From: Novosphingobium sp. SG707
GTDB lineage: Bacteria > Pseudomonadota > Alphaproteobacteria > Sphingomonadales > Sphingomonadaceae
Length of the DNA stretch: 64,000 nt
Reading direction: 5' to 3'
NCBI RefSeq assembly: GCF_012275515.1
Contig: NZ_JAAZQL010000004.1
Coordinates: forward strand, 248,001 to 312,000
A model generated the notes under the pieces. That model was not told where the DNA came from, searched no databases, and saw only the letters and a list, made by a program, of their open reading frames with translations. A program made the position numbers and the translations under genes. Positions 63,537-64,000 of this stretch are shown piece by piece. The first letter of the stretch is position 1, and the number at the start of each line of letters is the position of its first letter.

Positions 63537-63577
63537 CCGTAATGGCGGCATACCCCGTCGGGTTGCCGCCATTACGG
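63537..63577 (+). terminator. Strong stem-loop after the nitroreductase gene
   Basis: 14-bp perfect stem CCGTAATGGCGGCA / TGCCGCCATTACGG with a 13-base loop, 7 bases after the stop. There is no U-tract, so it may act as a 3' stabiliser, a Rho-assisted terminator or a short dispersed palindrome. Confidence 0.55.
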
Positions 63578-63615
63578 CGCCGGGCCAGACGAATGGCGGG
63601 CAGCCGCCCTAGCCA

Positions 63616-63741
63616 ATGCTTTTGTCCGCAACATCGGCTGCCGAACCCGCAGAGGAAACCGCACCGCAGGAATGCCATGACGTCGTTGTGAAGGCCAAGG
63701 CTATCGACCAGCTTCCCGGCAATATCACCCAGCTGCGATGA
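63616..63741 (+). CDS. Possible small secreted peptide gene
   Basis: 41 codons from ATG 63616: MLLSATSAAEPAEETAPQEC then HDVVVKAKAIDQLPGNITQLR. A stop lies two codons upstream, so it cannot be longer. There is no ribosome-binding site and the hydrophobic part is too short for a normal signal. Codon pattern is plausible but evidence is thin; it may be a gene remnant. Confidence 0.25.
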   Translation: MLLSATSAAEPAEETAPQECHDVVVKAKAIDQLPGNITQLR

Positions 63742-63811
63742 TTGTATCATCATACACTGGCCATGGTTCCTTGGCCTCAAGGTGGCGAAAGTCCTGAAGG
63801 GCCCTTCGAAA

Positions 63812-64000
63812 TCACCAGCGATAATAGTGATGATGGTGATGGTGATGATGATGGTGGTGATGATGGTATACCGGCCGCGGGACCCAGCCCCACCCATTCC
63901 AAACATAGCCGTTATCATAGAACCAACGCGCACTGTGGTGATGGTGGTGATGGTGGTGATGATGATGGTAGTAGCGGCCGTCGCCGCCCCAATACTGGGC
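63812..64000 (-). CDS. Polyhistidine-rich protein, C-terminal part (continues beyond the window)
   Basis: 62 codons plus stop, open to the window edge. Order: AQYWGGDGRYY, 11 consecutive His, SARWFYDNGYVWNGWGWVPR, PVY, 13 consecutive His, YYRW, stop. His codons alternate CAT and CAC, giving the GATGGTGATG-type repeat on the plus strand. The Trp/Tyr/Gly-rich segment between the His tracts resembles the YXWxxGxW modules of small secreted proteins. Likely binds nickel, zinc or copper, probably in the periplasm; the N-terminus is unseen. Confidence 0.75.
   Translation of the reverse strand, partial: AQYWGGDGRYYHHHHHHHHHHHSARWFYDNGYVWNGWGWVPRPVYHHHHHHHHHHHHHYYRW

Noticed and set aside
63445..63933. 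162-codon minus-strand frame rich in Ile/Thr
   Set aside because: Out-of-frame reading of the polyhistidine codons (ATCATC/ACCATC); the His-rich frame is the real one.

Overview
The window is GC-rich DNA from an alphaproteobacterium, most likely a sphingomonad of the Novosphingobium type. The evidence is the uninterrupted str-S10-spc-alpha ribosomal order with rpmD, rplO, secY and adk, an S5 with a long Arg/Gly-rich N-terminus, the pyrB/non-catalytic pyrC overlap, and recurrent sphingomonad-like intergenic repeats. The genus is an inference; no rRNA or other direct marker is present. No tRNA, rRNA or CRISPR array was seen.

Layout. 1-4496: the 3' part of pyrB, an overlapping dihydroorotase homologue that has lost its metal ligands, a YbaK-type deacylase and a chemotaxis receptor. 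4643-6052: rpsF-rpsR-rplI with promoter and terminator. 6059-8641: a secreted amidohydrolase and AMP nucleosidase. 8728-28559 (minus strand): 31 genes for ribosomal proteins, RNA polymerase alpha, SecY, adenylate kinase, EF-Tu and EF-G. Putative promoters with one architecture (TTGnCn, 16-17 bp, TAnGGn) and intrinsic terminators divide this block into several transcription units.

28998-53386 is a mosaic. High-GC genes (HTH protein, fatty-acid hydroxylase family, TauE/SafE permease, RNase H-like protein, carbon-nitrogen hydrolase, DUF2235 hydrolase, diguanylate cyclase, rplJ-rplL, ICMT-like methyltransferase, CLC-F antiporter, amine oxidase/cytochrome c operon, beta-CASP protein) alternate with low-GC islets. 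Every islet is bracketed by a roughly 45-60 bp hairpin-forming sequence in inverted orientation: five clear pairs plus one pair with a decayed arm. Two pairs are nearly empty. The others hold one to three small orphan genes or a stand-alone reverse transcriptase. The reverse transcriptase has a leader with two identical 133-bp direct repeats, the first beginning about where transcription is predicted to start. This bracketed-islet pattern and the reverse transcriptase are the strongest candidates for an undescribed system.

53387-64000: a copper resistance pair copA-copB, an FGE-sulfatase-domain protein without the usual active-site cysteines, an NAD(P)-binding protein divergent from a LysR regulator, a spermidine-synthase-like protein, a glutathione transferase, an alpha/beta hydrolase behind a broken MFS gene with intact MarR-type palindromes, a nitroreductase, and the C-terminus of a polyhistidine-rich protein. 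A fluoride riboswitch precedes the CLC-F gene, so fluoride and copper resistance lie within about 10 kb.
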